64,000 nucleotides of DNA from Streptomyces sp. 7-21. GTDB taxonomy: Bacteria; Actinomycetota; Actinomycetes; Streptomycetales; Streptomycetaceae. The notes below the pieces were generated by a model. That model had not been told where the DNA came from. It did no database searches and was given only the letters and a program-made list of their open reading frames with translations. The DNA lies in NCBI RefSeq assembly GCF_016741785.1, contig NZ_JAERRL010000002.1:310001-374000 (forward strand), read 5' to 3'. Positions 9,828-18,794 of this stretch are shown here, piece by piece (within the stretch, counting starts at the first letter, position 1; every line of letters begins with the position of its first letter). Both the position numbers and the translations under genes were made by a program.

Positions 9828-10937
9828 GTGGCCGTGGCTGAGGACGGGCCAGACGCCCCCGGCCCCGCCGGGCCGGGGCACGAGGACGGCCCGCAGGACG
9901 GGGACGAGACGATCGCGCTGCGCATGGAGCAGCTGATCATCGGAGCCGAGCGGCAGTACACCCCTTTCCAGGCGGCCCGCGCGGCGGGCGTGTCCATGGA
10001 GCTGGCGGCCCGCTTCTGGCGTGCCATGGGCTTCCCCGACATCGGTCAGGCCAAGGCGCTGACCGAGGCGGACGTGCTGGCGCTGCGGCGGCTGGCGGGG
10101 CTGGTCGAGGCCGGGCTGCTGAGCGAGTCCATGGCCGTGCAGGTGGCCCGGTCCACCGGGCAGACCACGGCCCGGCTCGCCGACTGGCAGATCGACTCGT
10201 TCCTGGAAGGGCTCACCGAGCCGCCCGAGCCGGGCATGACGCGCACCGAGGTCGCCTATCCGCTCGTCGAGCTGCTGCTGCCGGAGCTGGAGGAGTTCCT
10301 GGTCTACGTGTGGCGGCGGCAGCTGGCCGCGGCGGCCGGGCGGGTGGTGCAGGCGCAGGACGACGCCGAGATGGTCGACCGCCGGCTGGCGGTCGGCTTC
10401 GCCGACCTGGTGGGCTTCACGCGCCTGACCAGGCGCCTGGAGGAGGAAGAGCTGGGCGAGCTGGTTGAGGCGTTCGAGACCACGGCCGCCGACCAGGTCG
10501 CGGCCCAGGGCGGGCGGCTGATCAAGACGCTGGGTGACGAGGTGCTGTTCGCCGCCGACGAGCCCGGCACCGCCGCCGAGATCGGGCTGCGGCTGGTGGA
10601 GACGCTCGGCGACGACCCGATGATGCCGGAGCTGCGCGTCGGCATCGCCTTCGGCACCGTCACCACCCGCATGGGCGACGTGTTCGGCAACACCGTCAAC
10701 CTCGCCAGCCGCCTGACGTCGATAGCGCCCAAGGACATGGTGCTGGTGGACGGGGCGCTGCGAGAGGAGCTGACCAGCGCCGGCCTGGCGCCCCGCTCGG
10801 AGAAGGCCGCCGACACCGAGGAGGGCCGGGCGGCGCACTACCGCTACGCGCTCCAGCCGCTGTACCAGCGGCCGGTGCGCGGGCTGGGCATCGTGGAGCC
10901 GTGGCTGCTGACGAGGAGAGGGGACAGCGAGCGATGA
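9828..10937 (+). CDS. cya: Class III adenylate cyclase
   Basis: 369 residues. The N-terminal half (about 25-150) is helical and holds an HTH-like segment seen in the actinobacterial group. The C-terminal catalytic domain (about 185-345) has GFADLVGFT with the first metal Asp, KTLGDEVLF with the second, and GNTVNLASRL with the transition-state Asn/Arg. It makes cAMP from ATP. GTG 9828 follows CGGAGG. It overlaps the next gene by ATGA, so the hydratase is translationally coupled. Streptomycete Cya is needed for germination and development. Confidence 0.9.
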   Translation: MAVAEDGPDAPGPAGPGHEDGPQDGDETIALRMEQLIIGAERQYTPFQAARAAGVSMELAARFWRAMGFPDIGQAKALTEADVLALRRLAGLVEAGLLSESMAVQVARSTGQTTARLADWQIDSFLEGLTEPPEPGMTRTEVAYPLVELLLPELEEFLVYVWRRQLAAAAGRVVQAQDDAEMVDRRLAVGFADLVGFTRLTRRLEEEELGELVEAFETTAADQVAAQGGRLIKTLGDEVLFAADEPGTAAEIGLRLVETLGDDPMMPELRVGIAFGTVTTRMGDVFGNTVNLASRLTSIAPKDMVLVDGALREELTSAGLAPRSEKAADTEEGRAAHYRYALQPLYQRPVRGLGIVEPWLLTRRGDSER

Positions 10938-11767
10938 CCGGGGCAGCCGGTGAACTGGCAGGGGAGCGGCGGTACGGCGAGTGGGTGGTGGTGCGGCACG
11001 ACGCGGCGCACCCGCACGTCGCCGAGCTGGTGCTGGACCGGCCGCGCGCCATGAACGCGCTGTCCGCCGAGTTCTCCCGGCGGCTCGCCGAGGCGTGCGC
11101 CGACCTGGCCGGGGAGCCGGGCGCGGGCGTGCGCGCCGTCGTGCTGTCCTCCACGCATCCCCGCGCCTTCTGCGTGGGCGCCGACCTCAAGGAGCGCAAC
11201 CAGCTGGACGACGAGGGGCTGGCCCGGCAGCGGGAGGTGATGCGCGAGGCGTTCGGCGGGCTGCTCGGGCTGCCGATGCCCGCGATCGCCGCCGTCCACG
11301 GCTACGCCCTCGGCGGCGGCCTGGAACTCGCCCTGTCCTGCGACCTCATCATCGCCGACCCCGGCAGCGAGCTGGGGCTGCCCGAGGTGTCGGTGGGCGT
11401 CGTCCCCGGCGGGGGCGGCACGCAGCTGCTGCCGCGCCGGGTGGGCGCCGCGCGGGCAGCCGAGCTGATCTTCACGGCGCGGCGGGTGACCGCGGCCGAG
11501 GCGCTGGGGCTGGGGCTCGTCGACCGGCTGGCGGCCAGGGGGGAGGCGCGCGCCGAGGCGTTCGCGCTGGCCGACCGCGCCGCCGCCCACTCGCCGGTCG
11601 CCGTCCGCGCCGCCAAGCGGGCGCTGCGCGCCGCCTGGGGGCTGCCGCTGGAGCAGGGGCTCCAGGCGGAGGACGCGGCCTGGCGGGACGCGGCGTTCTC
11701 CGCCGACCGTGCCGAGGGCGTCGCGGCGTTCAACGAGAAGCGTCCGCCGCGCTGGCCGGGGGCCTAG
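10934..11767 (+). CDS. Enoyl-CoA hydratase/isomerase family protein
   Basis: 277-residue crotonase. Both acid-base glutamates of classical enoyl-CoA hydratase are kept (GGGLELALSCD and GLPEV), as is the oxyanion segment (AFCVGADLKE), so hydration of trans-2-enoyl-CoA in beta-oxidation is likely. ATG 10934 overlaps the cyclase stop (ATGA) and has GAGGAGAGGGG upstream. The coupling to adenylate cyclase is conserved in streptomycetes, although its metabolic reason is not evident from sequence. Confidence 0.85.
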   Translation: MTGAAGELAGERRYGEWVVVRHDAAHPHVAELVLDRPRAMNALSAEFSRRLAEACADLAGEPGAGVRAVVLSSTHPRAFCVGADLKERNQLDDEGLARQREVMREAFGGLLGLPMPAIAAVHGYALGGGLELALSCDLIIADPGSELGLPEVSVGVVPGGGGTQLLPRRVGAARAAELIFTARRVTAAEALGLGLVDRLAARGEARAEAFALADRAAAHSPVAVRAAKRALRAAWGLPLEQGLQAEDAAWRDAAFSADRAEGVAAFNEKRPPRWPGA

Positions 11768-11847
11768 CCCGGGCCCGCGCCGGCCCGCCTCCACCCAGTG
11801 GCCCCCGGGCGGCGGCGCGGTGCGGGGCGCCGCCGTAGCCTGGCCGC

Positions 11848-12954
11848 ATGGAAGAGGTGAGCCGGCTGCGCGCCGTCGCGGAGCTGACGCACCGGATGGC
11901 GGCGGCCGCGCCCGACCTTCCGCGGACGGCGCACGCCGCCGCCTCCGCCTGCCGCCTCGCGCTGGGCGGGTCGTTCGCCGCGGTCTCCGCCTGGGAGCGC
12001 GGCCAGGGGCGGCTGCGGGTGCTGGCGAACGACGGCGAGCTGGCGCCGGGGGAGCGGGAACTGCCTGCTGACGAGACCTACTCCGTGGACGACTTCCCGG
12101 AGATCGCCCGCTTCCCCTCGGCCCCGGCGTGGGTGGCGACGGCCGCTGGTGAGGGCAGCCCGGCGCGGGTGGCGGCGCTGCGCCGCCGCGGGCGCGGCTG
12201 CTGCGTGGTGGCGCCGGTCATCGTGCGCGACCGGGCCTGGGGGGAGCTGTACGTGGCGCGCGGCCCGGGGGCGGAGGTCTTCGGCCGGGAGGAGACGGAG
12301 TTCGCGGCGATACTGGCGTCGGTGATCGCCGCCGGGCTGGTGCAGCACGAACGGCTGCTCCAGGCACGGCGGCTGGCGTTCACCGACACGCTGACCGGGC
12401 TGGCCAACCGCCGGGCCGTGGATGAGCGCCTGGCGGCGGCCCTGGAGCGGCACGGCAGGGACGGCACGGTCGTCAGCCTGGTGATGTGCGACCTGAACGG
12501 GCTCAAGCGGGTCAACGACACCTACGGCCACGCCGCGGGCGACCGGCTGCTGGAGCGTTTCGGCTCGGTGCTGTCGCTGTGCGCGGCGCGGCTGCCGGAC
12601 GGGCTGGCGGCGCGGCTGGGCGGGGACGAGTTCTGCCTGCTGGCGGCCGGGCCGGAGCCGGACCGGGTGTTCCAGGTGGCCTCGGAGGTGTGCCGCCGGG
12701 CGCGGACGCTGGGCATGGGCGAGGGCGTGGCGTGCGGCATCGCCTCCACCGGCGTGGGGCTGGACGGGCCCGCCACGGCGCGGCGGCTGTTCCGGATCGC
12801 GGACGCGGCGCAGTACCGGGCCAAGACGTCCGGGGCCCGCGAGCCGGTGCTGGCGGGCCGCGGCGGGCCGGAGGACCCGGTGCTGCGGCTGGCGGACGCC
12901 CCGCCCGCCCCGCCCTCCCCGACCGAGCGCCGCCGTTTCCGGCCGGGCCGCTGA
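11848..12954 (+). CDS. GAF-GGDEF diguanylate cyclase
   Basis: 368 residues. An N-terminal GAF-like sensor (about 10-165) is followed by a GGDEF domain (about 175-330). The active loop GGDEF is intact at residues 258-262, and the nucleotide-site motifs TDTLTGLANRRA and DLNGLKRVND are present, so c-di-GMP synthesis is expected. No RxxD inhibitory site precedes the loop, so product inhibition of the usual kind is unlikely. The last 40 residues are Pro/Arg-rich and look unstructured. No membrane segment is seen. It sits next to adenylate cyclase, putting two cyclic-nucleotide synthases in one cluster. Confidence 0.85.
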   Translation: MEEVSRLRAVAELTHRMAAAAPDLPRTAHAAASACRLALGGSFAAVSAWERGQGRLRVLANDGELAPGERELPADETYSVDDFPEIARFPSAPAWVATAAGEGSPARVAALRRRGRGCCVVAPVIVRDRAWGELYVARGPGAEVFGREETEFAAILASVIAAGLVQHERLLQARRLAFTDTLTGLANRRAVDERLAAALERHGRDGTVVSLVMCDLNGLKRVNDTYGHAAGDRLLERFGSVLSLCAARLPDGLAARLGGDEFCLLAAGPEPDRVFQVASEVCRRARTLGMGEGVACGIASTGVGLDGPATARRLFRIADAAQYRAKTSGAREPVLAGRGGPEDPVLRLADAPPAPPSPTERRRFRPGR

Positions 12955-12961
12955 CGGCCCG
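12944..12961. terminator. Short hairpin at a convergent gene end
   Basis: 7-bp perfect stem CGGGCCG/CGGCCCG with a four-base loop that contains the GGDEF gene stop codon. It lies between convergent genes. A weak but plausible bidirectional terminator. Confidence 0.4.
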
Positions 12962-12964
12962 TCG

Positions 12965-13303
12965 TCAGCCGACGGTCCCGCCCTGCCGCCGGATCGCGCG
13001 CAGCAGGGCGCCGGAGTCGCGGGCGACGCGGTCGGGGTCGCCCGGGCGCAGCAGCCGCCCGGCGCGGTCGCCCCAGCCGGGGGAGACGGTGAAGCGCGTG
13101 CCGTTGACGCGGACGCGCAGGGTCCGGCCGCCGGTGAAGGGGGCCGGCCGGGCGCGCACGCGGCTCAGCGGCGCGCGGGCGATGAGCCGGCGGTCGGATC
13201 CGAACAGGGCGAGCCGGCCGTTCTCGATGGCCACCAGCCCGCGCTGGGCCAGGGGCCAGATGCCCCTGCCGATGTGCACGTCCTCGAAGACCTGAGCCGT
13301 CAT
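12965..13303 (-). CDS. Small protein, PH-like fold suspected
   Basis: 112 residues with alternating strands (GLVAIENGRLALFG, LIARAPLSRVRA, LRVRVNGTRFTVSPG) that look like a bacterial pleckstrin-homology-type or YokE-like domain. No catalytic motif, signal peptide or membrane segment. ATG 13303 follows GAGGTG at 8 bases. Convergent with the GGDEF gene and divergent from the reductase-like gene at 13491. The function is unknown. Confidence 0.6.
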   Translation of the reverse strand: MTAQVFEDVHIGRGIWPLAQRGLVAIENGRLALFGSDRRLIARAPLSRVRARPAPFTGGRTLRVRVNGTRFTVSPGWGDRAGRLLRPGDPDRVARDSGALLRAIRRQGGTVG

Positions 13304-13490
13304 GGGCTGTCACCTCGTTCCGTGCGGGAACGTTCCTGATGCCCGGACCAGCGGCAGCCAAACCTGGCGGTACAGCAGGCATTCCTCCGCAGCCGGGCTG
13401 GCGGGCGGCGATGAGTTCCGCGGCCCGCGCTGGTCTGTGCAGGTGACCGCGGCTGAGAGGCAGCCCGAGGACACCTGGAGGAGTCCGCTG

Positions 13491-14066
13491 ATGCCCACGT
13501 TGATCAGCACGGCCTTCGTTTCGCTCGACGGCGTCGTCGAGGCCCCGGGCGGCGAGCCCGGCTACCGCAACACCAACTGGACCGAGACCTCGGTCGAGCC
13601 GCTGCCTGAGGTGTACGCGCTGAAGGAGCGCGAGCAGGAGGAGTCCGCCGCGATGCTGCTGGGCCGGGTCAGCTACGAGGCGTTCAGCCAGGTCTGGCCG
13701 GGCATGACGGAGGAGTTCCCGCGCTACAACGCCATGCCGAAGTACGTCGTCTCCACGACCCTCCGCGAGGAGGAGCTGGTGGACAACTGGGGCGACATCA
13801 CGATCCTGCGGTCGCTGGACGACGTGGCCGCGCTGAAGGAGACCGACGGCGGCCCGATCACCATCCACGGCAGCGCCACGCTCACCCGGAACCTCTCCGA
13901 CGCCGGGCTCATCGACCGCTACCACCTGCTGGTCTTCCCGGTGCTGCTGGGCGCGGGCAAGCGGCTGTTCAGCACCACCGACAAAGACGCCCAGCGGCTG
14001 CGGCTGCTGGAGGCCGAGTCCTACCCCAACGGCGTGCAGAAGAACGTCTTCGAGGTCATCCGCTGA
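13491..14066 (+). CDS. Dihydrofolate reductase-family protein (RibD C-terminal-like)
   Basis: 191 residues. N-terminal STAFVSLDGVVE, LLGRVSYEAF and the glycine-rich ITIHGSATLTRNL segment are typical of the YwjB/YyaP group of RibD-C/DHFR-like proteins, NADPH-dependent reductases with mostly unknown substrates. ATG 13491 has a GGAGGAG site eight bases upstream. An in-frame upstream extension exists but has no ribosome site. It ends in a compact domain with no fusion. Real folate reduction is not implied. Confidence 0.82.
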   Translation: MPTLISTAFVSLDGVVEAPGGEPGYRNTNWTETSVEPLPEVYALKEREQEESAAMLLGRVSYEAFSQVWPGMTEEFPRYNAMPKYVVSTTLREEELVDNWGDITILRSLDDVAALKETDGGPITIHGSATLTRNLSDAGLIDRYHLLVFPVLLGAGKRLFSTTDKDAQRLRLLEAESYPNGVQKNVFEVIR

Positions 14067-14080
14067 GGGCGGTGCCGGGC

Positions 14081-14940
14081 TCAGGTGTCCCGGCGCCGGT
14101 CCCGGACCTTCGGCAGGCGCTGGAAGCCGGCCGGCTCGCAGGCGGCGACGGCGCCGACGCTGGCGCTGGGCGTGCACACCAGGGCGCTGGAGCAGTCCAG
14201 CTCCCGCAGCGCGGCCGCGGCGGCCAGGCTGACCGCCCTGCCGTAGCCGCGGCCCCGGCGGTCCGGGTGCACGCCCATCGGTGCCAGCAGCCCGGGCCGG
14301 CCCGGCCCGGCCGACCACACCGTCACGCCGCCACCGCCCGCGTGTCCCGGCCGCGGCCGTCGTACGCGACCAGGCAGCGGGCGTCGGCGTACGCGGGGCC
14401 GGCGGCCATCGCCCGCCAGCGGTCGTCGGTGCACGTGGACGTGCGGAACGCCGCCCGCTGCACGGCGGTCCGGCCCGATCACCTCGACGGGCACGCCCGG
14501 GCCCGGTACCGGGTCCGCCAGGGGGGCAGCGCAGCGGGGTGAACGCCTGGTCGGCGCTGCCAGCCCTCCCGCTCCAGCCGGTCCGCCACCGCCGTGCCCG
14601 CCGGCGCCTCGACGTACGCCGGCCCGGCACCGAGGACGCCGCGCTCCGGGCTGCTGGCGTCCGCCACGACGTGCCCGGCCAGCTCCTCGTCGTGCCGGGC
14701 GTCCGGCGCGACCGTCAGCCGCAGCAGGCCGGGGCCGTCCAGCAGCCCGACGGCGACGACGCGCCCGTCGCGGCGCCAGAGCCGGACCGCCTCGGCCGTT
14801 GCCCCGGCGCCGTGCCGCCAGTACCAGCCGAGGTCTTTGGGGTGGAGCTGCATGGGTGCCTGGTCGTGCTGCCGCTGCCGCAGTGCGGCCAGGGCCTCGC
14901 CCAGCCCGTCGGCCCCGGGCTGGCGCAACGCGATCGGCAT
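14081..14940 (-). pseudogene. GNAT acetyltransferase broken by at least three frame changes
   Basis: The N-terminal half reads from ATG 14940 (MPIALRQPG) to a stop at 14479-14481. A short piece (PVEVIGPDR) continues in the next frame, then VQRAAFRTSTCTD resumes the first frame from 14463. The C-terminal acetyl-CoA site (MGVHPDRRGRGYGRA, then VGAVAACEPAGF) is in the second frame to 14081. In order these are a one-base loss, a one-base gain and another loss relative to an intact gene. Together the fragments cover a whole two-domain GNAT protein, so this is either a recently decayed gene or G+C-homopolymer sequencing error. Confidence 0.75.
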
Positions 14941-15033
14941 ACCACGAGGACACCGCCCGGCGCGGGGCGCCCGCACCCGGTTTTCGCCGCGCCTCCCAGG
15001 GCGGCCGCCCGGCGCGGGGCCTATCGTCCTGGC

Positions 15034-16590
15034 ATGGTCACCAGCACTGTGCAGCTTGGCAGCTCGGCGCCGACGGCGGAGGACGTGGTCGCGGTCGCGC
15101 GCCGCGGTGCCCGCGTGGCGCTCACCGGCGACGCCCTGGCGGCGATGGCCCGCTCGCGGCGCGCCGTGGCGGCGATGGCCGCCGGTCCGGAGCCGGTGTA
15201 CGGCGTCAGCACCGGCTTCGGCGCCCTGGCGGTGCGTCACATCCCCCCGGTGCTGCGGGAGGCGCTCCAGCGCAACATCGTCCGCTCGCACGCCGCCGGG
15301 CTCGGGCCGCGCGTGGAGCGGGAGGTGGTGCGGGCGCTGATGTTCCTGCGGCTGCGGACGCTGGCCTCCGGCCACACCGGGGTGCGGCCCGAGGTCGCCG
15401 AGACCGTGGCCGCCGTGCTGAACGCGCAGATCACGCCCGTCGTGCCTGAGTACGGCTCGCTGGGCTGCTCCGGCGATCTGGCGCCGCTGTCCCACTGCGC
15501 GCTCACGCTGCTCGGCGAGGGGGAGGCCGAGGGGCCCGACGGCGCGGTGCGGCCCTCGGCGGAGCTGCTGGCCGCACACGGCATCGCCCCGCTGCGGCTG
15601 CGCGAGAAGGAGGGGCTGGCGCTGCTGAACGGCACCGACGGCATGCTCGGCATGCTGGTGCTGGCGTGCGTGGACCTGGCGCGGCTGTGCACGGCCGCCG
15701 ACATCACCGCCGCGATGACCCTGGAGGCGCTGCTGGGCACGGAACGGGTGCTGGCGCCGGAGCTCCAGGCGCTGCGCCCGCACCCGGGGCAGGCCGACAG
15801 CGCCGCCAACATGCTGCGCGTGCTGGCGGACTCGGGCCTCACCGGGCGGCACCTGCACGACGCGCCGCGGGTGCAGGACGCCTACTCGGTGCGCTGCGCG
15901 CCGCAGGTCGCCGGGGCGGTCCGCGACACCCTGGCGCACGCCCGGACGGTGGCGGAGCGGGAGCTGGCCGCCGCCGTGGACAACCCGGTGGTGGTGGGCG
16001 GGCGCGTGGAGTCCAATGGCAACTTCCACGGCGCGCCGCTGGCGTACGTGCTGGACTTCCTGGCCATCGCCGCCGCCGACCTGGCCTCGATCGCCGAGCG
16101 GCGCACGGACCGGCTGCTGGACAAGAACCGCTCGCACGGGCTGCCGCCGTTCCTGGCGGCGGACGCGGGCGTGGACTCGGGGCTGATGATCGCCCAGTAC
16201 ACGCAGGCCGCGCTGGTGAGCGAGCTGAAGCGGCTGGCGGCGCCGGCCTCGGTGGACTCCATCCCGTCCTCGGCGATGCAGGAGGACCACGTCTCGATGG
16301 GCTGGTCGGCGGCGCGGAAGCTGCGGCGGGCGGTGGACGCGCTGACGGGGGTGCTCGCGATCGAGCTGTGTGCGGCGGCGCGGGCGCTGGCGCTGCGCGA
16401 GGACGCCGCGGCGCGCGGGGCGCGGCCGGGCCCGGCGTCGCGGGCCGCGGTGGCGGCGGCGCGGGAGGCGGGGGTCGGCGGGCCGGGGGAGGACCGTTTC
16501 CTCGCGCCGGACCTGGCGGCGGCGCAGAAGTTCGTGGCGAACGGCGGCCTGGTGGCGGCGGTGGAGGGGGTGACCGGCCCGCTGGCGTGA
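15034..16590 (+). CDS. hutH: Histidine ammonia-lyase
   Basis: 518 residues. It deaminates L-histidine to urocanate as the first step of histidine use. The core order is right: YGVSTGFGAL, GSLGCSGDLAPLSH, NGTDGMLG, VRCAPQ, DNPVVV, SNGNFHG and MQEDHVSMG. The MIO cofactor comes from an Xaa-Ser-Gly triad, usually Ala-Ser-Gly. Here it is Cys-Ser-Gly, which I believe occurs in other streptomycete enzymes. Start ATG 15034 is the only one that keeps the normal length. No hut partners (hutU, hutI) are near, as expected for streptomycetes where hut genes are dispersed. Confidence 0.93.
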   Translation: MVTSTVQLGSSAPTAEDVVAVARRGARVALTGDALAAMARSRRAVAAMAAGPEPVYGVSTGFGALAVRHIPPVLREALQRNIVRSHAAGLGPRVEREVVRALMFLRLRTLASGHTGVRPEVAETVAAVLNAQITPVVPEYGSLGCSGDLAPLSHCALTLLGEGEAEGPDGAVRPSAELLAAHGIAPLRLREKEGLALLNGTDGMLGMLVLACVDLARLCTAADITAAMTLEALLGTERVLAPELQALRPHPGQADSAANMLRVLADSGLTGRHLHDAPRVQDAYSVRCAPQVAGAVRDTLAHARTVAERELAAAVDNPVVVGGRVESNGNFHGAPLAYVLDFLAIAAADLASIAERRTDRLLDKNRSHGLPPFLAADAGVDSGLMIAQYTQAALVSELKRLAAPASVDSIPSSAMQEDHVSMGWSAARKLRRAVDALTGVLAIELCAAARALALREDAAARGARPGPASRAAVAAAREAGVGGPGEDRFLAPDLAAAQKFVANGGLVAAVEGVTGPLA

Positions 16591-16620
16591 GGCGCTGCCG
16601 GTCCGGGGCGGTGCCGGGGG

Positions 16621-16788
16621 TTACTCGTCCTGCGTGGCGACCGGTGCGATGCCGGTGGCGGGCTCGGCGTCGCCGTCCGCGTAAGCGGAGGGGAGCAGCC
16701 ACCCGGCCGCCAGGACGGCGGCGGCGACGAGGCCGGAGACGAGGAGACGGCGGCTGGACTGGAGCTGCTGGGGGTGCGGGGCGTCCAC
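16621..16788 (-). CDS. Small exported or membrane-anchored protein
   Basis: 55 residues starting at GTG 16788 with ACCGGAGG just upstream. A basic N-region (SSRR) is followed by one hydrophobic stretch (about residues 15-33, LLVSGLVAAAVLAAGWLLP) and a short acidic tail. It could be a cleaved signal peptide (near SAYA-DGD) or a single-pass anchor. No family recognised. Convergent with hutH. Confidence 0.5.
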   Translation of the reverse strand: MDAPHPQQLQSSRRLLVSGLVAAAVLAAGWLLPSAYADGDAEPATGIAPVATQDE

Positions 16789-16891
16789 GGGGCCTCCGGT
16801 CTTGCTGGTGGTCGGGGGCTTAGTGGACGATGCTAGGGCCGCAGCGGGTCGTGTGGAAGAGGGGGCGGCGGAGGGATTTACCCTCGCGATC

Positions 16892-17341
16892 ATGAGCGAC
16901 ATCAGCGACTGGGGAGAAGAGGCCGCTCCGGCCGGCGGGCACCATGTGCGGGTCCGCGTCGAGATGGTGCTGGAGGTCGCCGATCCCGACGAGGTGATCC
17001 GTGCCGCGTGGGCCCGGATCGAGGAGGACCAGCAGACGCCCGCTGAGGAGCGGGCGCGGGCGGCCCGGGCGGTCTCACAGGACACGGCCGAGGCGGTGGC
17101 GTACCTGATCGACCCGGTCGACCTGGTCGGTGACGTGCCGGGCGTGGAGCTGGCGCAGGCGTCGTGGAGCAGTGAGCGCACGGAGTACCACCCCGAGGAC
17201 GCCTGGGAGATGGACGACGACAGCGACGACTTCGAGGTGGACTTCGGCGACGCCAGCGAACCGGATGAAGGGGGCAAAAGGAATGAAGAGGGCGGGGGAG
17301 GCAAAAACGGCTACGGTGGCGAAGACTGGCGAGGCGCATGA
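16892..17341 (+). CDS. Conserved acidic cytoplasmic protein of unknown function
   Basis: 149 residues. The N-terminal part (about 18-100) is compact, with a beta strand (VRVRVEMVLEV) and helices (DPDEVIRAAWARIEEDQQ). The C-terminal 45 residues are Asp/Glu-rich, then Gly-rich, and probably disordered. No signal peptide or known domain. ATG 16892 was chosen because residues before it do not look conserved. A gene of this type precedes the L,D-transpeptidase in streptomycetes. Confidence 0.65.
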   Translation: MSDISDWGEEAAPAGGHHVRVRVEMVLEVADPDEVIRAAWARIEEDQQTPAEERARAARAVSQDTAEAVAYLIDPVDLVGDVPGVELAQASWSSERTEYHPEDAWEMDDDSDDFEVDFGDASEPDEGGKRNEEGGGGKNGYGGEDWRGA

Positions 17342-17511
17342 TATGGGCTTATGCGGCACTGATTGCCCTTTAACTCCCCCAGGTCGCCTGCTGCTCCGAA
17401 CGTGTGATCTAGCCCTGAGTTTCACCTAGAGTGGAACCAGCCATTGGCGTGCGACGTTCTCCCCGTGTGTCTTCGCGGGGGACACGGCAGTGGATGGAGA
17501 AGCGAGAACTG

Positions 17512-18768
17512 ATGACAGCATTGCGGCGCGGGAGCAGGGGCCTGACGGTAGTGGCGGCGCTGCTGAGTGGGGTACTGACGCTGACCGCCTGTTCCGGCGG
17601 TGACGACAACGACGACGGAGCCAACCCCGGCGCCTCCCAGGAGGAAGCCGACGACGCGGCGGCGAACGCCGACACCTCGGCGGCGGAGATCAGCATCACG
17701 CCCGAGGACGCCGCGGAGAACGTCGGGATCAACAGCGACGTCCAGGTCAGCGTCGAGAACGGCACGCTGGACGAGGTGACCATGACGGCCACCGAGTCGG
17801 GCACCGAGGTCTCCGGTACCTTCTCCGAGGACGAGACCAGCTGGACGCCCGACGTCCAGCTGGAGCGCGCGACCCGCTACCAGCTCACCGTCCAGGCCAG
17901 TGACAGCGAGGGCCGCGCGGCTCACGAGAGCGTGACCTTCACGACGGTCTCGCCCGAGGACAGCTTCATCGGTTACTTCACGCCCGAGGACGGCTCCACG
18001 GTCGGGGTCGGCATGCCGATCTCCCTGAACTTCGACAAGCCGATCACCAACCGGGCCGAGGTCGAGGAGGCGGTGGAGATCACCGCGAGCAGCGGCCAGG
18101 AGGTCGTCGGCCACTGGTTCAGCGACACCCGCCTGGACTTCCGTCCCCAGCAGTACTGGGAGGCCAACACGGAGGTCAGCGTCGAGCTGAACTGGGACGG
18201 CCTGGAGGGCTCCCCCGGCGTCTACGGCGTGCAGGACCGCTCGTTCAGCTTCACGGTGGGCCGCTCGCAGATCAGCACGGTGGACGTCGAGACGCACCAG
18301 ATGGAGGTCGTGCGCGACGGCGAGACGCTGCGGACCCTGCCGATCACCGCTGGCAGCCCGGAGACGCCGACGTACAACGGCCAGATGGTGATCTCCGAGA
18401 AGCACAAGGAAACCCGGATGAACGGGGCCACCGTCGGCTTCACGGACGACGACGGCGAGGGCGAGTACGACATACCGGACGTGCCGCACGCGATGCGGCT
18501 GTCCACCTCGGGCACGTTCGTCCACGGCAACTACTGGGGCGGCGACGTCTTCGGCAACGCCAACACCAGCCACGGCTGCATAGGTCTGGCCGACGTCCAG
18601 GGCGCGGACGACCCGGACACCGACGGCGCCTGGTTCTACGAGAACTCGCTGCTCGGCGACGTCATCATCGTCGTCAACTCCCCGGACGAGGTGATGCAGC
18701 CCGACAATGGCCTCAACGGCTGGAACATGAACTGGAGTGACTGGGTGGCGGGCAGCGCGCTGTCCTGA
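17512..18768 (+). CDS. Secreted L,D-transpeptidase lipoprotein
   Basis: 418 residues. The signal peptide ends in a lipobox (LTAC), so the protein should be lipid-anchored outside the membrane. An acidic linker, then two Ig-like domains (about 60-160 and 165-255), then the YkuD catalytic domain with the SHGCIGL motif, active-site Cys 356 and upstream HGNYWG. It makes 3-3 peptidoglycan cross-links. ATG 17512 has GGAGAAGCGAG upstream; ATG 17494 is also in frame. The subtilase gene begins 26 bases later on the same strand. Confidence 0.92.
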   Translation: MTALRRGSRGLTVVAALLSGVLTLTACSGGDDNDDGANPGASQEEADDAAANADTSAAEISITPEDAAENVGINSDVQVSVENGTLDEVTMTATESGTEVSGTFSEDETSWTPDVQLERATRYQLTVQASDSEGRAAHESVTFTTVSPEDSFIGYFTPEDGSTVGVGMPISLNFDKPITNRAEVEEAVEITASSGQEVVGHWFSDTRLDFRPQQYWEANTEVSVELNWDGLEGSPGVYGVQDRSFSFTVGRSQISTVDVETHQMEVVRDGETLRTLPITAGSPETPTYNGQMVISEKHKETRMNGATVGFTDDDGEGEYDIPDVPHAMRLSTSGTFVHGNYWGGDVFGNANTSHGCIGLADVQGADDPDTDGAWFYENSLLGDVIIVVNSPDEVMQPDNGLNGWNMNWSDWVAGSALS

Positions 18769-18794
18769 CTCCGCGACCACGTAAACGGAGACCG

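Noticed and set aside
12522..14630. 700-codon minus-strand frame across the GGDEF, PH-like, reductase and acetyltransferase genes
   Set aside because: Crosses several genes with real motifs in other frames; low-complexity Arg/Pro/Gly product.
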